NCBI RefSeq assembly: GCF_008271695.1
Contig: NZ_VKKY01000004.1
Coordinates: 1-64,000, forward strand
Source: Rufibacter hautae
GTDB lineage: Bacteria; Bacteroidota; Bacteroidia; Cytophagales; Hymenobacteraceae
DNA: 64,000 nt
Direction: 5' to 3'
Shown: in pieces, positions 44,357 through 52,375 of the stretch
Position numbering within the stretch: position 1 is the stretch's first letter
Layout of the letters: each line of letters begins with the position of its first letter
Position numbers and translations under genes: made by a program
The notes under the pieces: generated by a model
Database searches by the model: none
Seen by the model: the letters and a program-made list of their open reading frames with translations, nothing else
Told to the model about the DNA's origin: nothing

Positions 44357-44731
44357 ATGAAATTCAACTGGAAGATTCCGAAAACATTGCGGCCGTTTTA
44401 CCGGCAAGAGTTAAACGCTTACCAAGGATGTCTGCTAAAGGAAGACCTTCAAAAGGCTTGGGTACATCTGGAACGGGCCCATATTCTGGGGCAGCCTTAT
44501 CCCATTGAGCATACTACCGTGCATTTTAAAATGCTCCAATTTGGAATGAAAACGCGGAATGTGAAGGAGATAATGGGGCAGATTCCCCGGCTCCTGGTGG
44601 GTGGTATAAAATCCTGGGCGGGGAAAATACCTATCGGGAACACCGGCGGAGCCAATGTGCCTGCTTTAAAACCTATGCCTATTCCCAATGATTTGCAGGC
44701 TATCATACGGCAGGCAAATTCTAACTTTTAA
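44357..44731 (+). CDS. DUF3703 domain protein
   Basis: A 124-residue soluble protein of the DUF3703 type: RQELNAYQGCLLKEDLQKAWVHLERAHILGQPYPIEHTTVHFKMLQFG is the conserved core and GAKxPIGNTGGANVPALKPMPIP-like the C-terminus (here GKIPIGNTGGANVPALKPMPIP). The family accompanies divalent-metal efflux genes; its function is not established. The ATG at 44357 is chosen over the upstream frame opening because a perfect AGGAGG lies 5 bp before it (44346-44351), unusual for Bacteroidota, which seldom use strong Shine-Dalgarno sites. It follows the Fur-family gene by 58 bp. Confidence 0.85.
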   Translation: MKFNWKIPKTLRPFYRQELNAYQGCLLKEDLQKAWVHLERAHILGQPYPIEHTTVHFKMLQFGMKTRNVKEIMGQIPRLLVGGIKSWAGKIPIGNTGGANVPALKPMPIPNDLQAIIRQANSNF

Positions 44732-44741
44732 ATGTAGAATT

Positions 44742-46742
44742 ATGAAAGCAAATGAAGATAATACCCCAAGTGCTCCATTGAAACCAATGGAGATTACCTC
44801 TCCCCGGACGGCTGAACAACCAGGGCCTACTAAAACCGATGAGCAAGGTGAGGTGCCTTCCAATAAAGCCAGTGCTCACGAAGAGCACGAGGGTGCTTCT
44901 TATGCCCCTACAATCATAAGTTTGGTGTTGCTTTTAACCGGAATCGCTCTTGATTATTTCAAAGTGGACTGGTTTGTCAGTTATATCCGAATAGGTGTCT
45001 ATGGAATTGCCTATTTATTGGTAGGGGGCAAAGTTCTTGTACATGCTGCCAGAAACATCAGGAGAGGCGAAGTTTTCAACGAGTTCTTTTTGATGGGAAT
45101 CGCTACGCTGGGGGCGTTTTATATCGGTGAATATGCCGAGGGCGTAGCGGTGATGCTGTTCTATGTCATCGGGGAACATTTCCAGGAAGCAGCCGTGGCC
45201 AGGTCCCGTAAATCCATCAAGGCCTTGATAGATAACCGGCCGGAAATAGTAGGCTTAGTGCAACAGGGCCAAGTTAATCCCATTAACCCGCAGCAGGTTA
45301 AAATCGGCGACATCATAGAGATAAAACCTGGCGAGAAAGTTGCCTTGGATGGCGAATTGCTCACCGAGCGCTCTTCTTTCAACACGGCGGCGCTTACCGG
45401 GGAATCCAAACCGGACACCAAAGCCAAAGGAGAGAAGGTACTGGCCGGCATGATTAACCTGGACCAGGTTGTCCAATTAAAGGTAACTTCTACTTACGAA
45501 AACAGCGCTCTTTCCAAGATTTTGCAATTGGTGGAACAGGCCAGTAGCCGCAAAGCGAAAACCCAGCAATTCATTACCCGCTTTGCCAAAGTATATACGC
45601 CAGTGGTGGTTTTCATGGCTGTTGCGCTTACTATTGTCCCGTACTTTTTTGTGGCGGATTACGTGTTCAATGACTGGCTTTACCGGGCTTTGATTTTTCT
45701 GGTGATTTCCTGCCCATGTGCGCTCGTTATCTCAATTCCCCTGGGTTATTTCGGGGGAATCGGGGCAGCTTCCAAGAACGGTATTCTGTTTAAAGGCTCG
45801 AATTTCCTCGATTTAATGACCAAGGTGGACACGGTGGTGATGGACAAGACCGGTACCCTGACCGAAGGCGTATTCCAGGTACAGGAGGTACAGGTAAATG
45901 AATGGGACAAAACTGAGTTCCTAGCCCTTACGGCAGCTTTAGAAAGCAAATCAACCCACCCCATTGCATTAGCCGTCGTGGCTCATGCCGGGAACAGCTA
46001 TCAGCAGAAAAGCATAGCGGATGTGGAAGAGATTTCCGGCCATGGCCTGAAAGGGACGGTTGACGCAAAATCTCTCTTAGTTGGAAACGGAAAGTTGCTG
46101 AAGAAATTCAATGTAGCTTATCCGGCTGAAGTTGATGCTATTGTGGAGAGTATTGTACTGGTGGCTATCAACAACCAATATGCCGGTTACATTACCATTG
46201 CGGATAAAATAAAAGAGGATGCCAAGGCAGCCATTGAGCAGCTGCACGGATTGGGTATCAAAAACATTGTCATGCTGTCCGGGGATAAAGACTCCATTGT
46301 GCAGAAAGTGGCCATGACTCTGAACATTGACCAGGCTTATGGGGGACTGTTACCGGAAGATAAAGTAAACAAGGTAGAGGCTTTGAAGAAGGAAGGGAAA
46401 AATGTAGCCTTCGTGGGCGATGGTATCAATGATGCGCCGGTAATCGCGTTGGCCGATGTGGGCATGGCGATGGGTGGACTTGGTTCTGATGCAGCCATTG
46501 AAACTGCAGATGTAGTCATTCAGAACGACCAGCCCTCTAAGATTGCTACGGCTATTAACATTGGAAAAAGTACAAACCGGGTTGTCTGGCAGAACATTGG
46601 CCTGGCTTTCGGGGTGAAAGCTTTAGTGTTGGCATTTGGCGCTTTTGGCGTGGCCTCTATGTGGGAAGCCGTTTTTGCCGATGTCGGGGTAGCCTTCCTG
46701 GCTATTCTGAATGCAATCAGGATTCAGCGGATGCGCTTTTAA
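44742..46742 (+). CDS. zntA: Zn/Cd-type P1B-2 ATPase
   Basis: A 666-residue metal-exporting ATPase starting at the ATG 44742. The N-terminus has a His/Glu-rich segment (AHEEHEG) and no HMA domain. Motifs in order: TGES actuator loop, SCPCALVIS in TM6, DKTGTL phosphorylation site, STHPIA and GDGINDAP. TM7/TM8 show AFGVKALVLAFG and FADVGVAFLAILNAIR, the Lys and Asp-Gly signature of Zn/Cd/Pb (P1B-2) ATPases. It pumps divalent metal from the cytoplasm and completes the czc cluster. It begins 10 bp after the DUF3703 gene. Confidence 0.9.
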   Translation: MKANEDNTPSAPLKPMEITSPRTAEQPGPTKTDEQGEVPSNKASAHEEHEGASYAPTIISLVLLLTGIALDYFKVDWFVSYIRIGVYGIAYLLVGGKVLVHAARNIRRGEVFNEFFLMGIATLGAFYIGEYAEGVAVMLFYVIGEHFQEAAVARSRKSIKALIDNRPEIVGLVQQGQVNPINPQQVKIGDIIEIKPGEKVALDGELLTERSSFNTAALTGESKPDTKAKGEKVLAGMINLDQVVQLKVTSTYENSALSKILQLVEQASSRKAKTQQFITRFAKVYTPVVVFMAVALTIVPYFFVADYVFNDWLYRALIFLVISCPCALVISIPLGYFGGIGAASKNGILFKGSNFLDLMTKVDTVVMDKTGTLTEGVFQVQEVQVNEWDKTEFLALTAALESKSTHPIALAVVAHAGNSYQQKSIADVEEISGHGLKGTVDAKSLLVGNGKLLKKFNVAYPAEVDAIVESIVLVAINNQYAGYITIADKIKEDAKAAIEQLHGLGIKNIVMLSGDKDSIVQKVAMTLNIDQAYGGLLPEDKVNKVEALKKEGKNVAFVGDGINDAPVIALADVGMAMGGLGSDAAIETADVVIQNDQPSKIATAINIGKSTNRVVWQNIGLAFGVKALVLAFGAFGVASMWEAVFADVGVAFLAILNAIRIQRMRF

Positions 46743-46861
46743 TAAGATTACTTTACTGTATATACCCATTATTAACTGGACATATACAGTATAAGCAAAC
46801 CCCAAGTAATACTATTAGTGCGCTGATAATATTGTACTTTCGTTATAAATATATTTCGCTG

Positions 46862-47743
46862 ATGAATATTGAGTTAATCAACAGAATCAAACGTTTGGCT
46901 ATCATTGCCCTGGCTTCAGACGATGAATTAATAGAAAGCATTGTTCTGAAAGGCGGTAATGCCATTGATATCGTGTACCATGACAGCAGTTCTATCTCCA
47001 GAACTTCCTATGACCTGGACTTCTCCATTGACCACGGTGATTTTGAAGAAGAAGAGGGAATCATCAGCAAGCGGATAGAAAGCACCTTGGTGAAGACCTT
47101 CGCGGAAAATGGAATGGTTGTTTTTGATTATACTTTTCTCCCTAGGCCCAAAGTCGTGAAGGAAGCAGTGGCGGATTTCTGGGGAGGCTACCAAGTTACG
47201 TTCAAGGTGCTGGACCAGAAGACTTACGATGCCCATCAGGGAAATTTGGAGCACCAGCGGCGAATCGCTGTTCCGTTGAACGCAGGACGCTCCACTACTT
47301 TTGAGTTGGAGTTCAGCAAGTTCGAGTATGTCGCAAAAAAGGCCCAGACGAAGGTGGACGGCTATACGATTTATGTCTATACACCGGAAATGATTGTCTT
47401 TGAGAAGCTGCGGGCCATTTGCCAGCAATTACCGCAGTATTCTGATATTATAAAATCCCGTACTGCCCGCGCCAGGGCACGCGACTTTTATGATATTCAC
47501 CTGATTATGGAATCGCATGGAATTGATGCGACCACCGAGGAAAACAAAGAACTGATTGCGAATATTTTCGAGGCCAAGCGTGTACCTCTGTCTTTTATAC
47601 AGGAGATAGCCAATCACAAAGCCATCCATAAAGATAACTGGGAAAGCGTGAAAGATACTGTGGCTCGTTCGGAGGAGTTGGAGAGCTTCGATTTTTACTT
47701 TGACTACGTAGTCAACACGTTTCAAGGGATTACATTCCCTTAG
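46862..47743 (+). CDS. abiEii: AbiEii-type nucleotidyltransferase toxin
   Basis: A 293-residue toxin of the AbiE (type IV TA) family, starting at the ATG 46862; the frame extends 200 bp upstream without good start. Catalytic signature: LKGGNAID and SYDLDFSID (the GG...DxD nucleotidyltransferase motif), with the conserved C-terminal TYTPEMIVFEKLRAI-like motif (here YVYTPEMIVFEKLRAI) and RARDFYDIHLI. AbiEii is a minimal nucleotidyltransferase that adds nucleotides to an RNA acceptor in known members. Its antitoxin gene is convergent rather than upstream (see finding). An inverted repeat ACTGTATAT / ATATACAGT lies at 46755-46790 in the promoter region. Confidence 0.85.
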   Translation: MNIELINRIKRLAIIALASDDELIESIVLKGGNAIDIVYHDSSSISRTSYDLDFSIDHGDFEEEEGIISKRIESTLVKTFAENGMVVFDYTFLPRPKVVKEAVADFWGGYQVTFKVLDQKTYDAHQGNLEHQRRIAVPLNAGRSTTFELEFSKFEYVAKKAQTKVDGYTIYVYTPEMIVFEKLRAICQQLPQYSDIIKSRTARARARDFYDIHLIMESHGIDATTEENKELIANIFEAKRVPLSFIQEIANHKAIHKDNWESVKDTVARSEELESFDFYFDYVVNTFQGITFP

Positions 47744-48596
47744 GGAAATACAGCTGCCAGTCCTCCGAGAAATCTTTTTCCTCCATATCATAGGTCAGGT
47801 AGAACCGGAACTCTTTCTTCCGGCTGCGCAACTCCTCCAGTTTCTTGCCGGAATAGCCTGTACGTTCCAGGTAAAACCCAACAGCCTGGTGGTAAGGATA
47901 AATGAAATCCATGTTATCTAATGTGGCAACCAGTTTATTCAGGGAAATGCTGGGCAGGGCGTTCTGGTAGGCCTCCAATACCGAATACACCCCACCGGCG
48001 TAGCTTGGGCGTACAGTAATATCAATCAGGGTACGCTCCAGGCTGGTTACCGGTACATTCTCTATAGAATGAACCCCGGTTCTGCCCGTGTGCATGCCAT
48101 TAAGAATGAGAAAGGAGTAATCACCATACACGGCTTCGGTGACTGCTTTCCGTTGCGGCTTGGAGAAAGCCGCATCAATGGCCTCCTGTTTCAGTTGGCG
48201 ATTGCCGTCTGGTTTCTTGCTTTGCTCGAAGGTGACATAAATGGTTTTGGGCACCTGCGTGGTCAGCCCATTCAGGAACATCGCCGTGTAATGGGACAGG
48301 TAAGACTTGTTAATCAAAGAGGCCGCTATCTCCAGCTCATTCGCATCCTCGGTGATATACCGCTCCTTCTTATTTATGTAGCCGTCAAAAAGGATTTCAA
48401 TCTTGGTTAGGATTCCCCTCTTCTGCAGCTGCTCAATAAACCTGAGGTCAGTGGTGGTCACCGGTAGGTTCCAGGCCGTTTTCCTTTCCTCAAAGATTCC
48501 ACCAAGTTGTTCTCGGGAGAAGACTTTTCGGGGATTCTGTTTGAAGAAAGACTTAATACTACTTTCAGCAATAACAAAGCGGGACTTACTTGGCAT
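47730..48596 (-). CDS. abiEi: AbiEi-family antitoxin and repressor
   Basis: A 288-residue antitoxin: N-terminal winged helix (SIKSFFKQNPRKVFSREQLGGIFEE, residues 12-90) and an AbiEi C-terminal domain (SYLSHYTAMFLNGLT, then IENVPVTSLERTLIDITVRPSYAGGV). In known AbiE systems it neutralises the toxin indirectly and represses its own promoter by binding inverted repeats. Here its 3' end overlaps the toxin gene by 14 bp, tail to tail. Three perfect palindromes with the core AAAGTATATATACTTT lie directly upstream, likely operators for its winged helix. Confidence 0.82.
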   Translation of the reverse strand: MPSKSRFVIAESSIKSFFKQNPRKVFSREQLGGIFEERKTAWNLPVTTTDLRFIEQLQKRGILTKIEILFDGYINKKERYITEDANELEIAASLINKSYLSHYTAMFLNGLTTQVPKTIYVTFEQSKKPDGNRQLKQEAIDAAFSKPQRKAVTEAVYGDYSFLILNGMHTGRTGVHSIENVPVTSLERTLIDITVRPSYAGGVYSVLEAYQNALPSISLNKLVATLDNMDFIYPYHQAVGFYLERTGYSGKKLEELRSRKKEFRFYLTYDMEEKDFSEDWQLYFPKGM

Positions 48597-48921
48597 AACC
48601 GTGTCGAAAGTTTGTCAGACGGAAAGTATATATACTTTCCGTAAAGTTAATACTTTGGAAGGATACATGCAATAGGTGGCCAGTAATTATTGAAGAAGAG
48701 GAAGAGAATTTAATAGAAGCATGGAGTATATAAAGTATATATACTTTATATACGCAAAGTTAAACGTTTTGTCTGACAAAAGCAAGTGAAAGATATAGCG
48801 TATTAACTAAATTGGATGGGCAGTTGGAGGAATAGGGAACAATGTAATCTCACATGCGTAAAGTATATATACTTTACGCAAAGTTAAAGGTATTTCCCCG
48901 TAAAGTCAAGAGATTATCATT
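48597..48921. promoter_or_regulatory. abiEi control region with three perfect palindromes
   Basis: No gene. Three palindromes share the core AAAGTATATATACTTT: 48619-48642 (24 bp), 48726-48753 (28 bp) and 48855-48880 (26 bp). Each is followed on the plus strand by CG(T/C)AAAGTTAA, which on the minus strand gives TTAACTTT(G/A)CG, a TAnnTTTG-like -7 box abutting the palindrome. A repressor bound there would cover the transcription start. An inverted pair TTTGTCAGAC (48611-48620) / GTCTGACAAA (48771-48780) encloses two of them. Confidence 0.8.
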
Positions 48922-49638
48922 CTACATGTAATCAGTAGAGGTAATCTCATTTTTGCTTTCAGAGCAATAGCGGTTAAAAATTCGCTGTACCTGGGTTGCC
49001 TGGAACTCCCCTCCTCTGCTTGCCTTGAAACCGGATTGGTTTAGTTTCAAGGCAATGGCCAGCCAAGTCAGTCTTTGCTCCCGATAAAGACGGATTAGCT
49101 CGGCTGCCCTCCTGTTATTGTCATTGGCGGCTGCTTTCTTTTTAATGGCCTCCACGCCGAGTTCCCGGCCGGTTTCCGTCAGGTTCTCCAGATTACCTAA
49201 TTCCCTACCGCGCGCTTTCAGTGCCTGTAGTGCCACCTTGGTGCGCTTGCTGATTTGCTCCCGCTCGTGTTGGGCCATGGTTCCCCAGATACCGATGTTG
49301 AGCGTGTTCATCTCGGGGATGTCCAGGCAGAGCCAGTTAATGTTGTTTTTTTCCACCCGTTTTTTCAGTTGGAACAGAAAGGCCACTTCCCTGCTCAATC
49401 GGTCCAGCTTTGCAATTATTAAAGTAGCGCTTTGCTTTTTGGCCGCTAGTATCGCCTGCTCCAGGAGTGGGCGGTCATCGTTCTTTCCCGATTCGTGCTC
49501 CGTGAATTCCTGGATGATTCCGTCCGGGTTTTTGGTGAAGGAGATAACGGCGGCGCGCTGGGCCTCCAGACCCAGACCACTCCTGCCCTGCTTGGCGGTC
49601 GATACTCGGTAGTAGGCGATGTACTTCTGATACTCCAT
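48922..49638 (-). CDS. Serine recombinase (resolvase family)
   Basis: A 238-residue small serine recombinase. Catalytic Ser13 is in YYRVSTAKQ; QHEREQISKRTKVALQ and IAKLDRLSREVAFLF are the family arginine and dimer motifs; the C-terminal part (LTWLAIALKLNQSGFKASRGGEFQATQVQRIFNR) is a helix-turn-helix for DNA binding. The ATG at 49638 (MEYQKYIAYYRVST) is chosen; the frame is open 42 codons further upstream through non-coding-looking DNA. Likely a plasmid multimer resolvase or an invertase; a 17-bp inverted repeat lies 107 bp upstream of its start and could be part of its site. Confidence 0.88.
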   Translation of the reverse strand: MEYQKYIAYYRVSTAKQGRSGLGLEAQRAAVISFTKNPDGIIQEFTEHESGKNDDRPLLEQAILAAKKQSATLIIAKLDRLSREVAFLFQLKKRVEKNNINWLCLDIPEMNTLNIGIWGTMAQHEREQISKRTKVALQALKARGRELGNLENLTETGRELGVEAIKKKAAANDNNRRAAELIRLYREQRLTWLAIALKLNQSGFKASRGGEFQATQVQRIFNRYCSESKNEITSTDYM

Positions 49639-49981
49639 ATATATAAGAGTGACGGCTGGAATTTTCGGGTGTTGTTTTGCAATTGCAAAAGTCAGTAAAC
49701 TTTTTTCCCTACCGCCCCATTTTCTATTTTTTGCTAAGGTACCCCCTATTTTACAAATCAGCAACGAACGTTCCTGATTTGTAAAATAGGAGGAGAATGT
49801 ATATTGTTTTAATAATTATGTTAAATAAATTTATGAAGCGTGCTTTTCTCTTTAACCTCTTTCTGTTCCAATTTCCCGTCCACTCCTTATATATAGGTGT
49901 AGGTTGTGGTAGATAGGCTAGGGGATTAGGTTGTTTGTCTGGTGCCGCAAAAACATATTACTCTTTTCCTAAATTCTATAA
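49639..49981. other. Intergenic region with motif copies and a long inverted repeat
   Basis: About 340 bp without a gene between the divergent recombinase and copA. Contains TTGCAATTGCAA (49677-49688), TTTTTTCCCTACCGCCCC (49701-49718), the 17-bp inverted repeat described separately, and then AT-rich DNA. Confidence 0.5.
49745..49790. repeat. 17-bp perfect inverted repeat near the recombinase
   Basis: CCTATTTTACAAATCAG (49745-49761) and its exact complement (49774-49790) with a 12-nt spacer CAACGAACGTTC. No T run follows, so a terminator is less likely than a protein-binding or recombination site. It is located upstream of the serine recombinase gene. Confidence 0.8.
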
Positions 49982-50011
49982 CGACTTCATCTTAAGTCGG
50001 CCGTAAATTTG
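49982..50011 (+). promoter_or_regulatory. copA promoter with inverted-repeat operator
   Basis: A -7 box TAAATTTG (50004-50011) lies 26 bp before the copA ATG. An inverted repeat CGACTT (49982-49987) / AAGTCG (49994-49999) lies where the -33 box would be, and no TTTG is present there, which fits an activator-dependent promoter. The HMA-AraC regulator at 57.5 kb is a candidate activator. Confidence 0.5.
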
Positions 50012-50037
50012 ATATGAAGAAATAATGATACAACTAA

Positions 50038-52305
50038 ATGGTAAAAGATATAAAAGCCCCCCAAGCACCGGTTTTGGCTTCAGAGGGACTGGCTTCACAG
50101 GTTTCCATGCCAGTTACCGGCATGACCTGTGCAGCTTGTGCGGTTAGTGTGGAATTCATGGTTGCCAGCACGCCGGGCGTTACCCAGGCCAACGTCAACT
50201 TTGCGACCCAGACTTTACAGGTGACCTATCATCCGGAGAAGGTACAGGTAACGGATATGCAAAAGGCGCTTCAATCGGTCGGGTATGACTTGATAATAGA
50301 CACTGAAAACGCCCAGGAAATCCAAGAGCAAACCCAGCAGAGCCATTACCGGGAGCTCAAGAGAAAAACCATATTAGCAGGCCTGCTTACGCTGCCTGTG
50401 GTGGTCATCGGGATGTTCTTTATGGAGATGCCTTATGGCAATTGGATAATGATGGCTTTAAGCGCCCCGGTTCTAGTTGTATTTGGACGCAACTTCTTTG
50501 TTAATGCCTTCAAGCAAGCCCGCCATGGCAAGGCCAACATGGATACGCTGGTAGCTCTAAGTACCGGCACTGCCTTTGCTTTTAGTGTTTTTAATACAGT
50601 AAACCCCGGTTTTTGGCATGTGCGGAACTTACATCCCCACGTATATTTCGAGGCAGCTGCGGTTGTCATTGTTTTTATCATGCTGGGCAAATTGCTGGAA
50701 GAGCGGGCAAAATCCAGTACCTCCTCAGCGATAAAAAAACTGATTGGATTGCAGCCTAAAACAGTTTGGCTTGTTGAGGGAGACCAGGAACGCGAAGTGC
50801 CCATTTCAACTATTCAGAAAGGAAATGTTCTTCTCGTGCGTTCCGGCGAAAAAGTACCGGTAGACGGTGAAGTTTCCTCTGGTTCTTCTTATGTTGACGA
50901 ATCGATGATAAGCGGGGAGCCGGTGCCTGTTTCCAAAAGAATGGGAGACAAAGTGTTTGCCGGAACAATTAACCAAAAAGGCAGCTTTCGGTTTACGGCT
51001 GAGAAGGTGGGCAGTGAGACACTTTTAGCTCAAATCATCAAATTAGTACAGGATGCCCAGGGTTCTAAAGCCCCGGTGCAGAAATTAGTCGATAAAATAG
51101 CCGGGATTTTCGTACCCGTTGTGTTTGTTTTTGCTCTTGTCACTTTGGTTGCTTGGCTGGTTTTAGGCGGTGATAACGGACTTTCACAAGGATTACTGGC
51201 TTTCGTAACGGTGTTGGTTATTGCCTGCCCCTGCGCATTGGGTCTAGCCACCCCCACAGCTATTATGGTAGGAGTAGGGAAGGGAGCCGAACATGGTATC
51301 CTGATAAAAGATGCCGAAAGCTTGGAACAGGCACACCGCCTGAATGCTCTCATTCTAGATAAAACCGGTACCATAACCGAAGGCAAGCCAGTAGTAACGA
51401 ATGTTCTCTGGGCGGAAGAAGCCCGCCCACGTCAAAAAGAGCTGCAATCCGTGCTATTCTCCCTGGAGCAACTATCTGAGCATCCTTTAGCGGAAGCCGT
51501 AGCCCGCCACCTGCGGGATGGCGCTGTCCCATCTGTGGAGATAGATGGGTTCGATAGCGTAACCGGAAAAGGGGTGAAGGCAAGCTGGCAGGGACGCTTC
51601 TACTTAGTGGGCAGCCCTAAGTACATGGCTGCAGAGGAAATATCGGTTTCAAGTGACCTATCCAGTTTGGCCGAAAATTGGGCAGAGGCAGCTAAAACCG
51701 TGATTTATTTTGCGGAGGAGGGGAAAGCAGTGGCTATCTTGGCCATTGCCGACAAAGTGAAAGAGACATCGGCTAAGGCGATTGGATTACTGCAGCAAAG
51801 GGGAATCGAGGTTTATATGCTGACTGGTGATAATGCCCGAACGGCGGCTTCAGTTGCCCGGCAGGTGGGGATTCAGCATTTCCAAGCCGAGGTAATGCCA
51901 AGCGAGAAGGCTGATTTTGTAAAGCTTCTTCAAAGCCAAGGCAAAGTCGTAGGGATGGTAGGGGACGGGATTAATGACTCTCAGGCACTGGCGCAGGCAG
52001 ATGTAAGCATCGCAATGGGGAAAGGTTCGGATATAGCCATTGATGTAGCCAAGATGACTCTCATTACCTCTGATTTGCAATTGTTACCGAAGGCCCTGAA
52101 GTTATCTAAGTTAACCGTGAAAGCCATCCGGCAAAATTTATTCTGGGCTTTTATCTATAACCTCGTTGGCATTCCGATTGCAGCTGGCGTGCTCTATCCG
52201 TTCTATGGATTCTTATTGGACCCTATGATTGCCGGGGCAGCGATGGCGCTGAGTTCGGTATCAGTAGTTGCTAACAGCCTGCGTTTGAAAGCACAGCAGC
52301 TATAA
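50038..52305 (+). CDS. copA: Copper-exporting P1B-1 ATPase CopA
   Basis: A 755-residue Cu(I) exporter. It has one N-terminal HMA domain ([16 protein letters not shown], residues 26-41), eight TM helices, [12 protein letters not shown] in TM6, [17 protein letters not shown] and [12 protein letters not shown]7 YNLVGIP and TM8 MALSSVSVV are the Cu(I) signature. It moves Cu(I) from cytoplasm to periplasm, where Cus can take it on. It is transcribed alone, with a terminator shared with the convergent copB gene. Confidence 0.95.
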   Translation: MVKDIKAPQAPVLASEGLASQVSMPVTGMTCAACAVSVEFMVASTPGVTQANVNFATQTLQVTYHPEKVQVTDMQKALQSVGYDLIIDTENAQEIQEQTQQSHYRELKRKTILAGLLTLPVVVIGMFFMEMPYGNWIMMALSAPVLVVFGRNFFVNAFKQARHGKANMDTLVALSTGTAFAFSVFNTVNPGFWHVRNLHPHVYFEAAAVVIVFIMLGKLLEERAKSSTSSAIKKLIGLQPKTVWLVEGDQEREVPISTIQKGNVLLVRSGEKVPVDGEVSSGSSYVDESMISGEPVPVSKRMGDKVFAGTINQKGSFRFTAEKVGSETLLAQIIKLVQDAQGSKAPVQKLVDKIAGIFVPVVFVFALVTLVAWLVLGGDNGLSQGLLAFVTVLVIACPCALGLATPTAIMVGVGKGAEHGILIKDAESLEQAHRLNALILDKTGTITEGKPVVTNVLWAEEARPRQKELQSVLFSLEQLSEHPLAEAVARHLRDGAVPSVEIDGFDSVTGKGVKASWQGRFYLVGSPKYMAAEEISVSSDLSSLAENWAEAAKTVIYFAEEGKAVAILAIADKVKETSAKAIGLLQQRGIEVYMLTGDNARTAASVARQVGIQHFQAEVMPSEKADFVKLLQSQGKVVGMVGDGINDSQALAQADVSIAMGKGSDIAIDVAKMTLITSDLQLLPKALKLSKLTVKAIRQNLFWAFIYNLVGIPIAAGVLYPFYGFLLDPMIAGAAMALSSVSVVANSLRLKAQQL

Positions 52306-52329
52306 TTTTATAATGCGTTTTCCAATTGT

Positions 52330-52370
52330 AAAAGCCTAGTGCTTGTCAGACCGGCAGACATTAGGCTTTT
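52330..52370. terminator. Bidirectional terminator between copA and copB
   Basis: Arms AAAAGCCTAGTG (52330-52341) and CATTAGGCTTTT (52359-52370) pair with one mismatch; the outer A/T runs give T tracts on both strands. It lies between the convergent stops at 52305 and 52376. Confidence 0.8.
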
Positions 52371-52375
52371 AAATC

